A DNA stretch of 64,000 nucleotides from Branchipolynoe longqiensis (GCA_030323885.1 CM059186.1:20560998-20624997); one strand, 5' to 3'; shown: positions 1 through 10,706, counted from the stretch's first letter. The notes: generated from the sequence alone by a model not told the origin. A program made the numbers and translations.

Positions 1-48
1 AAAGTTAAACTACGACAGCTTTAATTGTTGCTTGGTACATTCATTGAG

Positions 49-185
49 TAAAGCGGCATAGTCTGATGAAAGCATAAACTTTTCTAAAGGAAAAAAATTA
101 CCTCAATTTGATCCCATATATATATCCAACTTAGACATTCATTCAAGTCATTAAAATGTAATTTAATTAATCACTGCTAAAAGTA
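49..185. mobile_element. Fragment of MITE family F1
   Basis: The word GGCATAGTCTGATGAAAGCAT and a following TTTGATCCCATATATATATC match the left end of the MITE seen intact at 40080-40434. Only one end is present. F1 is defined here by inverted termini close to TTAAAGTTGCATAGTCCGAT and has no visible coding capacity. Confidence 0.55.
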
Positions 186-224
186 AAACATACCATATCC
201 AGCCAGGCGAGAAATATGATCAAT

Positions 225-275
225 TATAACCTCGTTGCTTTGACTCGGCTGGGATTCGAACCCACTGTAACGCTC
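225..275 (-). mobile_element. tRNA-like SINE head fragment
   Basis: On the minus strand this reads GGGTTCGAATCCCAGCCGAG, a Pol III B-box-like word followed by the GAGTCAAA junction that begins the SINE body elsewhere in the window. The rest of the SINE is missing. Confidence 0.5.
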
Positions 276-286
276 GAATCTATGGT

Positions 287-717
287 TGTGTAGGCAGGCT
301 ATAGTGAAATCAATACAGGCAAAAAGAGAAAGGAAGAGTATAAAGAGTGAAAGAAGAGAGAGAGTCAAGCCCTCAGGTTTATTATTTATATGCTACATGG
401 ATCTAGTATAGTGTGTCACCTCACCCCATTCTCCCAATGAGAAACAAGCATTTCTAGCTCCACCAATGAGAAACAAGCATTTCCGGTCTCCATGGTTAGA
501 GTGATCTGCCCACCACCACCAAGCGGTGTGGCTCCCTTGGCCACCACCTGCCTTGAGCTGAGTGTGTGGTGATCCATGACTAGCAGAGGGAGGAGGGGGT
601 AGTGGGTAGGGCTCTGAGTGCCCCTCACACGCTATCTTACTAGCACCACAATGTCTATTTACCAATCAATCAAGTACCACCAGCAACTCCATAAACAATT
701 CTATGCACCTGGCCCAA
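287..717 (-). mobile_element. Dispersed 430-bp repeat, possible solo LTR
   Basis: Matches 57292-57749 in opposite orientation along nearly its whole length. Read on the minus strand it runs from about GGGCCAGGTGCATAG to CCTACACA, with an A+T-rich TATAAATAATAAACCTGAGG near the 3' side that combines TATA-like and AATAAA-like words. TG...CA ends, a promoter/polyA pair and lack of coding suggest a solo LTR, but I see no convincing target duplication. A non-coding retroelement 3' end is the alternative. Confidence 0.5.
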
Positions 718-1000
718 TATACCTGTTTCACAAATAGAACATTTGCATTCCCCCACCAATGCATCATTATCGGAATATGTTACACCACGTCCTGCAACAC
801 CGGAAGTTGAGTGCCCGCTTTCTGTTACTGTTAGGCAGCTCATGGGATTCTAAACCCTGAGGTTCAAAAACTGGTCGAGTCAAGCCAATGCCTCGAAAAA
901 TGTATCCTTGTCGCAACCTAGACTTGTCAAAGGCTTGACTAGGAATGGTTGTTTGCTGCGCATAGCGTATCCTGACAGTAGCGGCCTAACATATTATTTT
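718..1000. other. Unique sequence, nothing recognised
   Basis: Mixed-composition DNA without repeats, tRNA-like folds or a persuasive reading frame. Confidence 0.5.
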
Positions 1001-1089
1001 ACTGGCACTTAACCCCGCCCTTATATGACCTTAAATGTTGCTAGGACGTAAAACAACAACAAACAAGCAAAAAACAAACTGGCACTTAA
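1001..1089 (+). mobile_element. 65-bp SINE 3'-end insertion with 12-bp TSD
   Basis: A fragment with only the last part of the SINE (TTAAATGTTGCTAGGACGTA and an AACAAC-rich tail) lies at 1013-1077. It is flanked by identical ACTGGCACTTAA at 1001-1012 and 1078-1089. Full-size target duplications around so short a piece point to target-primed reverse transcription that stopped early, not to later deletion. Confidence 0.85.
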
Positions 1090-1451
1090 TGCGCTTGAAC
1101 CGGAAATGGTGGCTGAATAAGTAGAGCGCAGGCTTCCCATGTGGAAGGAGGGGAGTTCAAATCCCAGCGAGTTACACCAATGACTTATAGAATTGATATT
1201 TGTCGCCACCAAGCTGGGTGCTCAGCATTAAAAGGACAGGGGCAAGGATTGGTCAGCACAGTATCAGGATAATGTGACCGTGTGGGATATTGGGTAATGG
1301 TGCCAGTGGCCTGGTCTCCCAGTGGTGCAGTACTGTAAGGATAAAGTTGCCATGTGTGTGCACTGTCACAAGTCGGTACCCGTCCTGATATGACCTTTAG
1401 TGAATGTTACTAGGACGATAAACAATAACAAACAAAATGTAATGCGCTTGA
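1087..1451 (+). mobile_element. Full-length tRNA-derived SINE, class I head, 12-bp TSD
   Basis: The head at about 1107-1170 (GGTGGCTGAATAAGTAGAGC, then GAGTTCAAATCCC) keeps A- and B-box-like words. The body carries GATAATGTGACCGTGTGGGA, the CACAAGTCGGTACCCGTCCT block and the tail ending in AACAATAACAAACAAAA. TAATGCGCTTGA flanks it at 1087-1098 and 1440-1451. The left TSD overlaps the right TSD of the neighbouring short insertion, so the empty site can be read directly. The body resembles molluscan Meta-type SINEs as I recall them. Confidence 0.88.
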
Positions 1452-1540
1452 CAATTTGAGCCGGGCTGTTTTGTAATTTTCTGCGCTTGCGCCAGAACCC
1501 CTTCATCGAACAGTGCTATATAATATTGTCGACATTGATA

Positions 1541-1905
1541 GCGGGGTGTGGATGTGGAGGTGAGTGTGGGGGTGTAGAGGTGAGTGTGGAGGTGTGGGGG
1601 TGGCGGTGAGCGTGGTGATGTGGGGGCGAGTGTGGTGTTGTAGGGGTGGGGGTGGGTGGAGTTTGGTGAGGTGGGGTGTGAGGGTGTGTGGTGGTGTGGG
1701 GGTGAGCGTGGTGATGTGGGGGTGAGTGCGGTGATGTGAAGGCTGTGGGGGTGAGTGTGATGTGGGGGTGTGGGGGTGAGCGTGGTGATGTGGGGGTGAG
1801 TGCGGTGATGTGAAGGCTGTGGGGTTGAGTGTGATGTGGGGGAGTGTGGGGTGAGCGTGGTGATGTGGGGGTGTGAGTGGTGATGTAGAAGTGCGGCGGT
1901 GTGCG
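1541..1905. repeat. G-rich GTGTGGGGGTGAG minisatellite
   Basis: Degenerate repeats of GTGTGGGGGTGAG and GTGGTGATGTGGGGGTGAGT. A longer unit containing GATGTGAAGGCTGTGGGG occurs twice (about 1735 and 1808). Strong G/C strand asymmetry. Confidence 0.85.
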
Positions 1906-2165
1906 GTGTCCCGCCTTAATGAAGGCGCTAGCAGCGTGCGGCTCCTGAATGCCGGCTTCCTATGGCGCGTGCGTGACGCGTCGTGCGTTTAGGGGCGGGC
2001 CCCGGTGGCGCGGCCGGCCGGCGGTGGCTGGCCTCTCGCCCGGGCGGTTCACTCGGGAGGGTGTGGAGGGCGCCCGGTAGACAATAACGGGTCAGACCGT
2101 CTATCTGACCACAGCGACCGCAGCCGCTAGTCAACCACTTTGAGATCACCTGTCTGCGCTATGCC
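1906..2165. other. GC-rich unique island
   Basis: CpG-containing non-repetitive sequence between two tandem repeats. No splice-bounded frame could be supported. Confidence 0.4.
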
Positions 2166-2182
2166 TTACATTACAAAGGGTT

Positions 2183-2912
2183 CACATGCACACGCACACA
2201 CACGTACACACATGCACACACAGGCAGACACAGGCACATACAACTAAAGCACACAGGGCGATGCACAGGCACACACAGGCACACACATATATATAGCCAC
2301 ATGTACACAACCACATATATACAGCCACACAAGCATACACACAACCACAGACACACTCAGGCACACACAGGCACACACAGGCACACACATGCACACACAG
2401 GCACATACAACTTCAGCACACAGGGTGATGCACAGGCACACACAGTCACACACATATATATATAGCCACATGTACACAACCACATATATACAGCCACACA
2501 AGCATACACACAACCACAGACACACTCAGGCACACACAGGCAAACACATGCACACACAGGCACACACATGCACATACAACTAAATCACGCAGGGCGATGC
2601 ACAGGCACACACATATATAGCTACATGTACACAACCACATATATACAGCCACACAAGCATGCACACAACCTCAGCCACACGCAGGCACACACAGGCGCAC
2701 ACATGCCCACTTACAGGCACACACATCATCACAGAGACACACTCAGACACACCCAGGAACGCAGAGACACACACACATACACATACACACTCAGACACAC
2801 ACAGACACAACCAGACACAGAGTCACACACACAGACACACACATACACACACAGACACAACCAGACGCACACAGTCACACACACAGCCACATACACACAG
2901 ACACACAGAGGG
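2183..2912. repeat. CACACAGGCA repeat with ~168-bp higher-order unit
   Basis: Dominated by CACACAGG-type decamers. Superimposed is a longer unit marked by CACATACAACT then CAGGGCGATGCACAGG at 2235, 2402 and 2571 (spacings 167 and 169), each followed by CATATATA and CCACATGTACACAACCACAT. After about 2690 it degrades to simple ACACACAGAC. Confidence 0.88.
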
Positions 2913-2919
2913 TTATAGG

Positions 2920-3312
2920 CGGCCACCCTGTCGCCAAGTGATTAGCAGCAGCCAGAGACCAGTTATCTCGCCTTCTCCTCACCCGGCGCGCGGTCTCGCC
3001 TGGTCCCGCGTGGTCTCGCGTGGTCTCGCGTGATCACGAGAACCCCCCCCATCCCACCTCACCCCCACACAGCCGCAACCCCCGGGTTGGAAGGCGTTGG
3101 CGTTGTGCGGGGGTTGGGGGAGGGGGAGCGGCTCGCAGCCATTCTCATCAAAGATCGAGATTAATTCTGGCACACTCTTGGCGGGCGCTCAGAAATGTGA
3201 TCTCACTCGCCTAATTAGATATGACATGTTTATTCTGATTTTGATGGCGCTTTGTGGCCGGGCTTATTTGACTGAGCGCCGAGCTGGTTTCAAAGCGGGT
3301 TCTGATGTCGTC
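2920..3312. other. Unique island, candidate regulatory DNA
   Basis: Non-repetitive sequence between CA-rich DNA and a hexamer repeat. It contains CTCGCCTAATTAGATATGAC, a core typical of homeodomain binding sites, and CpG-rich stretches (CGCGTGGTCTCGCGTGGTCT). Function is inferred only from composition and isolation among repeats. Confidence 0.3.
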
Positions 3313-3402
3313 TGGCTGTGGCTGTGGCTGTGGCTGTGGCTGTGGCTGTGGCTGTGGCTGTGGCTGTGGCTGTGGCTGTGGCTGTGGCTGAGGCTGTGGA
3401 TG
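3313..3402. repeat. (GGCTGT)n hexamer microsatellite
   Basis: About fifteen nearly perfect copies of GGCTGT. A hexamer is frame-neutral, so the long open frames across it are expected by chance. Confidence 0.95.
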
Positions 3403-3424
3403 TGGCTCAATGCGACTCCCCATT

Positions 3425-3900
3425 ATGTGTCCCCATTCTACCCCCACCCCACTCCACTCCTCCCCTCCTTCCCCTTCCTCCCTCCCTCTTGCCTCTTGCC
3501 TCATCACTCGCGTCTCCCCACTCGCATCCCCCTCTCCCCTCCCTCTCCCCTCCCTCTCCCCTCCCTCTCCCCTCCCTCTCCCCTCCCTCTCCCCTCCCTA
3601 TCCCCTCCCTCCCCCTCTTCCTCTCCTCCTTCCTCTCCCTCTCCCTTTTACCTCTCCCTCTCTCCCTCCCTCTCCCTCTCCTCCCCCTCCCTCTCGCTCT
3701 CCCTCTCCCTTCCCTCCTTCTCCTCTCCCTCTCCCCCCTCTCCCTGTCCTATCTCCCTACCCTCTCCCTCTCCCCTCTCCCTCTCCCTACTCCCCTTCTC
3801 TCCACTCCCTCTCCCCCTCCGCCACTCCCCCATCCCTCTTCCTCCAACCCTCACGACCCGGTTCACCTCCCGGATCCACTGCCCTCCCCTCGCCCTTCTC
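3425..3900. repeat. Pyrimidine tract (CCCTCTCCCT-type)
   Basis: Almost pure C/T on the plus strand, with a (CCCTCTCCCCTC) run near 3535-3600. Confidence 0.92.
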
Positions 3901-4311
3901 CCACCCCCGTCTCACCGCGATAATTCCATGGGAGATCAGAGGACTAAAGGCTTCCTTTCAAATGGCATCTGCGCCACCCTCCCTCCCCCTCCCCCACCCA
4001 ATCCCCGTCCGCTCCGCTCCATCTAAGCGGGTTTCTGTGAGCGTGGCACCCAGAGAAGCGCCACGTGAAAGTGCGGATGACAGACTATCGATGCTGGTTT
4101 ATCATCCTGTAGTTTCAGTAATTGCTGCTCGCCCAGCTCTCTGACCTGCGCGCTATGCTGCAGTGAGCATGCGTGACATTGGTTTTATCTAAGCCCCCCA
4201 CCCCCCCACCAAACCCCCCATGCCATTCCCCCCCCCCCCACCCTCACCCTGTCCTCCACTCCCACTCTGTCACCGCACACACACATACTGTTACGCTTAC
4301 CTCACACCTTA
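3901..4311. other. Mixed sequence with poly-C blocks
   Basis: Unique DNA to about 4190, then C homopolymer-rich sequence. No gene seen. Confidence 0.4.
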
Positions 4312-4347
4312 GATGTTGCTAGGACGTAAAACAACAACAAACAAATC
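4312..4347 (+). mobile_element. Short SINE 3'-end fragment
   Basis: CCTTAGATGTTGCTAGGACG and the AACAACAAACAAA tail match the end of full SINEs. No clear target duplication is visible. Confidence 0.7.
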
Positions 4348-5056
4348 TCAGGATCTCCATACTCTAATAATAATACGGGTATTCCTGAGTTCTGCTCATT
4401 TTTTAATTATTTTTTATTGAGGCTGTGTTTATACTGTCCATAGCATATAAGCTCGAGTACTCGGGCTTGTTTTCAATGCTGGCCAGCTGCAGTGGTGGAG
4501 TTATCTTATCACACAGTAGCAGCTGATAAGGTGTGATTGCCTGCATTACAGTAGCAGGTAAATGGTTGCTTAGTATGGTTAGTAATAGTAGTCTATGTTA
4601 TTTCTTTTGGATTTTCTTGGTATATATATGTATATTATATTTTGTTCTACTCTCATTACTAGACTAGCCTCTTCATATTTACATATCATAATAGGCTTGC
4701 AAGTGGTTGTTGGGTGTGTTATCTGATTAATTTTGGCATGGTTACCTTCCATTGACAGTCCCGTTGGTGGGCCGTGACATATCTCATGCCCCCTTGCAAG
4801 TTGCAGTGTGGCTTAGTGGGGATTTCCTAGCCTTATTTTGCACAGATATCAACAGCTCGACCGTGAAGAGAATGGCAAGCACAACGTCATCCCCGGAGCA
4901 TGGAGAGAGGCCCAAAACCTGCCAGACCTAGGCGCCTGCTTGCCGAGTCGCAGCTTCAGCCTACACGGCGGAGGTTGGGGGTTTGGAGCCACCCCCTCCT
5001 AATCCTACCAATACTCCTCATGGTAATACTCCTCTTTAAGGTTGCATTTAGATTAG
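4348..5056. other. AT-rich unique stretch, no gene recognised
   Basis: No known repeat from this window. A start-like ATGGCAAGCACAACGTC at 4871 runs only about 20 codons. The 3' end passes into the tandem array at TAGTGGTCTGCACTGACC. Confidence 0.45.
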
Positions 5057-7617
5057 ATTATGTAGTGGTCTGCACTGACCTCTCAGGCAAGGAGCCGCAT
5101 AGACAGGTAGGCATGGGTAGTGTGGTGATATCAGGGAGCCTATGTGGTGTAATGGTTAGCACACTGGCCTGGAATGCAAAGAGATGTGGGTTCGAGTCCT
5201 GCTCTAGGAGCAATATTTCCCATTTTCATCACCCCCACAACACTGGTTGCCATGACCATGATCATGTACAAGCTACAGTCTGTATAGTTGTTGAACCTAC
5301 CCTGTGTATGTATGTGTTAGTGCATTGCCTGTATGTATGTAATTGTAAGCATTAAAAGACTTACAATTCCAGGGGGACGAGCGTAGTGGCCTGCACTGAC
5401 CTCTCAGGCAAGTAACCACACAGACAGGTAGGCGTGGGTAGTGTGGTGATATCAGGGAGTCTAGGTGGTGTAATGGTTAGCACCGATTTTACAGTGAATC
5501 AAGAAGTGTTTTGGTATATATGCGTGGAGGCTTCGCCAACGCACAATATGTTTAGGAAAGAGTAGACAAAACATTGTAGTGGTCTGCACTGACCTCTCAG
5601 GCAAGGAGCTGCATAGACAGGTAAGCGTGGGTAGTGTAGTGATATCAGGGAGCCTAGGAGGTGTAATGGTTAGCACACTGGCCCAGAATGCAAAGAGATG
5701 TGGGTTCGAGTCCCACTCTAGGCACAATATTTCCCATTTTCATCACCCCCATGACACTGGTTGCCGTGACCATGATCCTATACAAGCTATGCGCTGTATG
5801 GTTGTTGAACCTACCCTGTGTATGTATGTGTTACTGTTAGTGTATTGCCTGTATGTATGTAATTGTAAGCATTAAAAGACTTACAATTCCAGGGGGACGA
5901 GTGTAGTGGCCTGCACTGACCTCTCAGGCAAGTAACCACATATACAGGTAGGCATGGGTAGTGTGGTGATATCAGGGAGCCTAGGTGGTGTAATGGTTAG
6001 TACCGATTTTACAGTGAATCAAGAAGTGTTTTGGTATATAGGCATGGAGGCGTCGCCGACGCACAATATGTTTAGGAAAGAGTAGACAAAACATTGTAGT
6101 GGTCTGCACTGACCTCTCAGGCAAGGAGCTACATAGACAGGTAAGCATGGGTAGTGTAGTGATATCAGGGAGCCTAGGAGGTGTAATGGTTAGCACTCTG
6201 GCCCGGAATGCAAAGAGATGTGGGTTTGAGTCCCACTCTAGGCGCAATATTTCCCATTTTCATCACCCCCATGACACTGGTTGCTTTGACCATGATCCTG
6301 TACAAGCTATGCGCTGTATGGTTGTTGAACCTACCCTGTGTATGTATGTGTTAGTGTATTGCCTGTATGTATGTAATTGTAAGCATTAAAAGACTTACAA
6401 TTCCAGGAGGATGAGTGTAGTGGCCTGTACTGACCTCTCAGGCAAGTAACCACACAGACAGGTAGGCGTGGGTAGTGTGGTGATATCAGGGTGTCTAGGT
6501 GGTGTAATGGTTAGCACTGATTTTACAGTGAAACAAGAAGTGTTTTGGTATATATCCGTGGAGGCATCGCCGACACACAATATGTTTAGGAAAGAGTAGA
6601 CAAAACATTGTAGTGGTCTGCACTGACCTCTCAGGCAAGGAGCCACATAGACAGGTAGGCATGGGTAGTGTGGTGATATCAGGGAGCCTATGTGGTGTAA
6701 TGGTTAGCACACTGGCCCGGAATGCAAAGAGATGTGGGTTCAAGTCCTGCTCTAGGAGCAATATTTCCCATTTTCATCACCCCCATGACACTGGTTGCTT
6801 TGACCGTGATCCTGTACAAGCTATGTGCTGTATGGTTGTTGAACCTACCCTGTGTATGTATGTGTTAGTGTATTACCTGTATGTATGTAATTGTAAGCAT
6901 TAAAAGACTTACAATTCCAGGAGGACAAGTGTAGTGGTCTGCAGTGACCTCTCAGGCAAGGAGCCACATAGACAGGTAGGTGTGGGTAGTGTGTTGATAT
7001 CAGGGAGTCTAGGTGGCGTAATGGTTAGCACCGATTTTACAGTGCATCAAGAAGTGTTTTGGTATATATGCGTGGAGGTGTCGCCGACACACAATATGTT
7101 TAGGAAAGAGTAGACAAAACATTGTAGTGGTCTGCACTGACCTCTCAGGCAAGGAGCCACATAGACAGGTAAGCATGGGTAGTGTGGTGATATCAGGGCG
7201 CCTAGGAGGTGTAATGGTTAGCACAATGGCCGAGAATGCAAAGAGATGTGGGTTTGAGTCCCACTCGAGGCACAATATTTCCCATTTTCATCACCCCCAC
7301 GACACTAGTTGCCGTGACCATGATCCTGTACAAGCTCTGCGCTGTATGGTTGTTGAATGTATGTATGTGTTAGTGCATTGCCTGTATGTATGTAATTGTA
7401 AGCATTAAAAGGCTTACAATTCCACGGGGATGAGTGTAGTGGTCTGCAATGACCTCTCAGGCAAGTAGCCACATAGACAGGTAGGCATGGGTAGTGTGGT
7501 GATATCAGGGAGCCTAGCTGGTGTAATGGTTAGCACACTGGCCCGGAATTCAAAGAGATGTGGGTTCGAGTCCCACTCTAGGCGCAATATTTCCCATTTT
7601 CATCATCCCCACGACAA
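5057..7617 (+). repeat. Higher-order tandem array of a tRNA-like repeat
   Basis: Each higher-order unit (starts near 5062, 5577, 6097, 6611, 7125; spacings of full units 520, 514, 514) has a long part A of about 320 bp and a short part B of about 195 bp. A carries a tRNA-like domain, then a TGTATGTATGTG segment ending TAAAAGACTTACAATTCCAG. B repeats the first part of A but breaks off inside the tRNA-like D arm and joins ACCGATTTTACAGTGAATCA at 5482, 6002, 6516 and 7030. The same tRNA-like repeat occurs dispersed at 42408-43075, so the array probably grew from a dispersed SINE-like element. Confidence 0.9.
5136..5215 (+). pseudogene. tRNA(Gln)-like domain, array copy 1
   Basis: GGTGTAATGGTTAGCACACT and GGTTCGAGTCC are A-box and B-box-like. 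The copy near 5660-5725 shows the fold best: GCCTAGG pairs with TCTAGGC (acceptor, one G-U), GTGT pairs with GCAC (D arm), GTGGG pairs with CCCAC (T arm, loop TTCGAGT). Spacing from D arm to T arm is the canonical 23 nt, but the anticodon stem does not pair. The D arm resembles tRNA(Gln) as I recall it. Equivalent domains lie near 5660, 6180, 6690, 7208 and 7515. These are tRNA-derived, not working tRNAs. Confidence 0.75.
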
Positions 7618-7711
7618 TTACATTAGAGTATTTGAGCTGTATGCTCAGGACAAGTTGGAGACTCACCATCAGGCCCCACTACATGTGGTAAGGATGCCCT
7701 GTTCAGTTTTG

Positions 7712-7933
7712 TCATGTGAAAACAATGAACTTGAATCTGCTGGTGTTTGCTGGGTGTATCCTAGATAGAATCTGAGGTTCGTTTGGTATTGCTTTTAACA
7801 CCTTGTCAAGCTGCCTTTTGAATGATTGTACACTGCAGTTTGATTGATTTCTTATGTAAGCTGGCATTGTATTGAAGAGCTGAACTCCTCCTCAGACAGA
7901 AATACTTCCTTCCTGTAGTGATTTTGTTGACCA
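7712..7933 (-). pseudogene. Decayed LINE reverse-transcriptase C-terminus
   Basis: On the minus strand one frame reads about 73 codons to a stop at 7712-7714. It contains VQLFNTMPAYIRN, then CSVQSFKRQLDKVLKAIPNE. This matches the pattern I know for the C-terminal end of non-LTR retrotransposon ORF2 proteins, downstream of the polymerase domain, where a ...LFNSLP..IR motif is followed by a basic FK..L helix. One in-frame TGA (7892-7894) falls where arginine is usual, and upstream the frame is lost within 50 bp. No catalytic polymerase or endonuclease part remains. It abuts the end of the tRNA-like array. The clade (CR1, L2, RTE or Jockey type) cannot be told from this piece. Confidence 0.72.
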
Positions 7934-7939
7934 CACCGA

Positions 7940-8340
7940 TCAAATCATCACATTTTTTTGGAAATATATAGCATAGCAAGGATATGTACCCTCACCCACC
8001 CACCGCCACCACATGAACAAAACTTTCATAAGCCAAAGGTATAGCAAAAGAGTATTAATATTATAATGGATGTTTGTTGTATACTATATATATATATATA
8101 CATGTACGATTTATCCTTCACGTGTTTTTTTAATCAAATGTATTTTGCTAATCTCAATTACATGACTAAATTACTACTTATCTACTCGAAAATCTGAAAT
8201 TTTCTAGTATAACTTGCTATAACAGTATAAGGAGCGGTTGAATATATGATCTAGCATCGCCATTATGCGGTTCTCAAGACCTTCATTAACTCCACCTTCT
8301 CTTTCTACCAAGCAGTCCCCACTCCACTCCACCCCCATGT
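7940..8340. other. AT-rich unique stretch
   Basis: Includes a short (TA)n run at about 8087-8101. No gene or mobile element recognised. Confidence 0.5.
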
Positions 8341-8344
8341 CCAT

Positions 8345-8945
8345 AACCCCCCCCCCACACACACACACACACACACAACCACTGACTACCACAAGGGACG
8401 GGACTGGCACAATGTTAGACAGTCGCACGTGGGTTCTCTGTGGCGCGTGGGACACCAAGCCACGCCTCCGACCTCCACCCCCCAGCTTCCAACCCCGCAG
8501 TCCACAACCACCAGCCACCAGCCACCAGCCCCTAGCATTTAACTTCAATCCCCCGGCCCCCGGTTACGGCCCCCGGCGTCCCAGCTCCCCGGCTCCCCGG
8601 CCCCCGGCACCCAGCCTCCGCGCCCGGTCCCCGGCTCCCCAGCCCCAGCCCCGCCTCCCCAGCCCCCATCCCCAATCCCACAGCCCCAATCCCCCAGCCC
8701 CCAGCCCCCAGCCCCCAGCCCCCAGCCCCCAGCGCCCAGCCCCCAGCGCCCAGGCCCCATCCCCCAGCCCCAGGCCCCAGGCCCCTGCCCCCAGCCCCCA
8801 GCCCCCAGCCCCCGGCCCCCCCCAGCCCCCAGCCCCCGGCTACCAAACTCCCGGCCCCGGTCCTCATCCCCCCGCCCCAGTCCTCACCCCCCAGCCCACA
8901 GCCCCCAGCCCACAGCCCGCCAACCGCCGGCTCCGCAACCCCCGG
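8345..8945. repeat. (CA)n followed by C-rich CCCCCAG repeats
   Basis: A short (AC)n at about 8357-8377 precedes unique sequence. From about 8465 degenerate CCCCAGCC/CCCGGC words dominate, with a regular CCCCCAG run around 8695-8825. Confidence 0.85.
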
Positions 8946-9180
8946 TTGCGGACGCACACCCTGCGGCTGGCGCCCGTTGGCTGCGACCAGGAGAATATCA
9001 CGGAAATCCGATAACATCCCACGGGCGCCCATTGATATTCTGGAGGGGGGAGCTTTGTCCACGCCGCGTCCAAAGTTAATTAGCCGACCGGGCACCTGTG
9101 ACGCTAAATTCTCACCGACCATTTTCCCCAATTCAAAACCTAATCGGCGACGGCCATCACGAGACGATTTAGAAACCCCA
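8946..9180. other. Unique island, candidate regulatory DNA
   Basis: Non-repetitive 230 bp between two C-rich repeats. It contains AAAGTTAATTAGCCGACCGG and GGAAATCCGATAACATCCC. Homeodomain-type TAATTA and preserved CpGs stand out; no frame is convincing. Confidence 0.35.
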
Positions 9181-9187
9181 CCCCAGA

Positions 9188-9738
9188 AACACCTGCAACC
9201 CTGCAACCCTGCAACCCTGCAACCCTCCAACCCTCCAACCCTCCAACCCTCCAACCCTCCAACCCTCCAACACTCCAACCCTCCAACCCTCCAACCCTCC
9301 AACCCTCCAACCCTCCAACCCTGCACCCTTGCAACCCTCCAAACCTCAAACCCTCAAACCCTCAAACCCTCAAACCCTCAAACCCTCAAACCCTCAAACC
9401 CTCAGACCCTCAAACCCTCAAACCCTCAAACCCTCAAACCTTCCAACCCTCCAACACTCCAACCCTCGAACCTCAAACCCTCAACCCTCAAACCCTCAAA
9501 CCCTCCAACCCTCAAACCCTCAAACCCTCCATCCCTCCATCCCTCCAACCCTCAAACCCTCAAACCCTCAAACCCTCAAACCCTCAAACCCTCAAACCCT
9601 CAAACCCTCAAACCTTCCAACCCTCCAACACTCAAACCCTCGAACCCTCAAACCCTCAAACCCTCAAACCCTCAAACCTTCAAACCCTCAAACCCTCAAA
9701 CCCTCAAACCCTCAAACCCTCAAACCCTCAAACCCTCC
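9188..9738. repeat. Octamer repeat CCCTCCAA / CCCTCAAA
   Basis: About 68 tandem octamers. CCCTGCAA comes first, then CCCTCCAA to about 9320, then mostly CCCTCAAA. The G strand has GGG every eight bases, a spacing compatible with G-quadruplex formation. Confidence 0.95.
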
Positions 9739-10160
9739 TCCAACTCAGAACCACAGTGTCGCAGGGTTGGAAGACGCGATCACTCAATGAGCAGACCCAC
9801 TGTTTCGATTTGTGTTTATTTAGTATTCTTTTTTATTAATACTTTGCCACCAGTGAATTAATTCCTTGTGAATTAATTCGTATTTTATTTTATTGTTTAA
9901 ATTGGTGGAGATTACTAGGTGTGGATTAACAAAGTATCCGCAACATGGTGGTGGCGCGGCCATTTTGCATTGAGCAGCGCCCTCTAATTGGGGTAATCAC
10001 GCACTAAACGCGCCGTGCAGACCTTTACATGCAATTACCTCAGGGTGACGTGTAAGACGAGAGAGCGGGGTGTGTGGCGGGGCGGGGGGTAGCGGGGCGG
10101 GGTGTGGCAGGGTGTGGCAGGGAGGGGAGTGGACCTTTGATGGCCGCGGCTATTACCAGA
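9739..10160. other. Unique island, candidate regulatory DNA
   Basis: AT-rich then CpG-containing sequence, with an internal direct repeat of GTGAATTAATTC words at 9853-9880 and several TAATT cores. Ends in a GGGGCGGGG-type stretch near 10075. Confidence 0.35.
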
Positions 10161-10164
10161 AACT

Positions 10165-10330
10165 TACCCCTTTCCCCTGCCCCCTACCCCCTTCCCCTAC
10201 CTCCTACCCTCCCTTATCTCCCACCCCCCTCCTCTCCCCATCCCCCTCCCCTCCTTCCCTCCTCCCCCTCCATCTTCCCCCTCCCTCTACCCCTCCCTCA
10301 GCCCTCCTCCCCTTCCCACCCCTGGTCTAA
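10165..10330. repeat. Pyrimidine-rich tract
   Basis: Degenerate CCCCTCCC words, nearly all C/T. Confidence 0.8.
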
Positions 10331-10351
10331 CCACTCACCAGCGGACAAGAA

Positions 10352-10706
10352 GGTATGGCCGAATGAGTTGATCGCCCGTCTCCAGTTTTTTTTTGGTATA
10401 TCGTGGGATTCGAATCCATGGGTGGACAAAACCCTGATGGACTGAAACCAATGAGTTACACATACTTGATATGTGTTGGTTCCTAGCCAGGCACTCGGTA
10501 TTATTAGGGTAGGGCAAGGACTGGTTGGCTCAGTGTCAGGATAATGTGATTGAGTGGGATATCATGCCATGGTGCTGGCAGCCTGGTCTTCCAAGTTCCA
10601 GCGGACTATGAAGTTGCCATGAGTGCACACTGTCACAAGTCCGTACTCATGCTGATATTACCTTAGATGTTGCCAGGATATAAAACTCCAACAACCAACC
10701 AATATA
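10352..10706 (+). mobile_element. SINE, class II tRNA-like head
   Basis: Head GGTATGGCCGAATGAGTTGA and GGGATTCGAATCC, interrupted by a T run near 10386. The body is complete to GATGTTGCCAGGATATAAAA and a CCAACAACCAACC tail. The head resembles Ser/Leu-type (long variable arm) tRNAs. Confidence 0.85.

Noticed and set aside
4871..4930. Short frame ATGGCAAGCACAACG
   Set aside because: Stops after about 20 codons, with no similarity noted and no promoter.
5136..7590. Functional tRNA gene cluster
   Set aside because: Acceptor, D and T arms pair, but the anticodon stem does not in any copy, and no discriminator plus T-run layout follows.
5057..7617. Repeated 88-96 codon frames on both strands of the array
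   Set aside because: They are the same repeat unit translated; the frame crosses the tRNA-like domain and changes between units.
9188..9738. Interstitial telomere
   Set aside because: The G-strand unit is GGGTTTGA, eight bases, and differs from TTAGGG or TTTAGGG; variants drift to GGGTTGGA.
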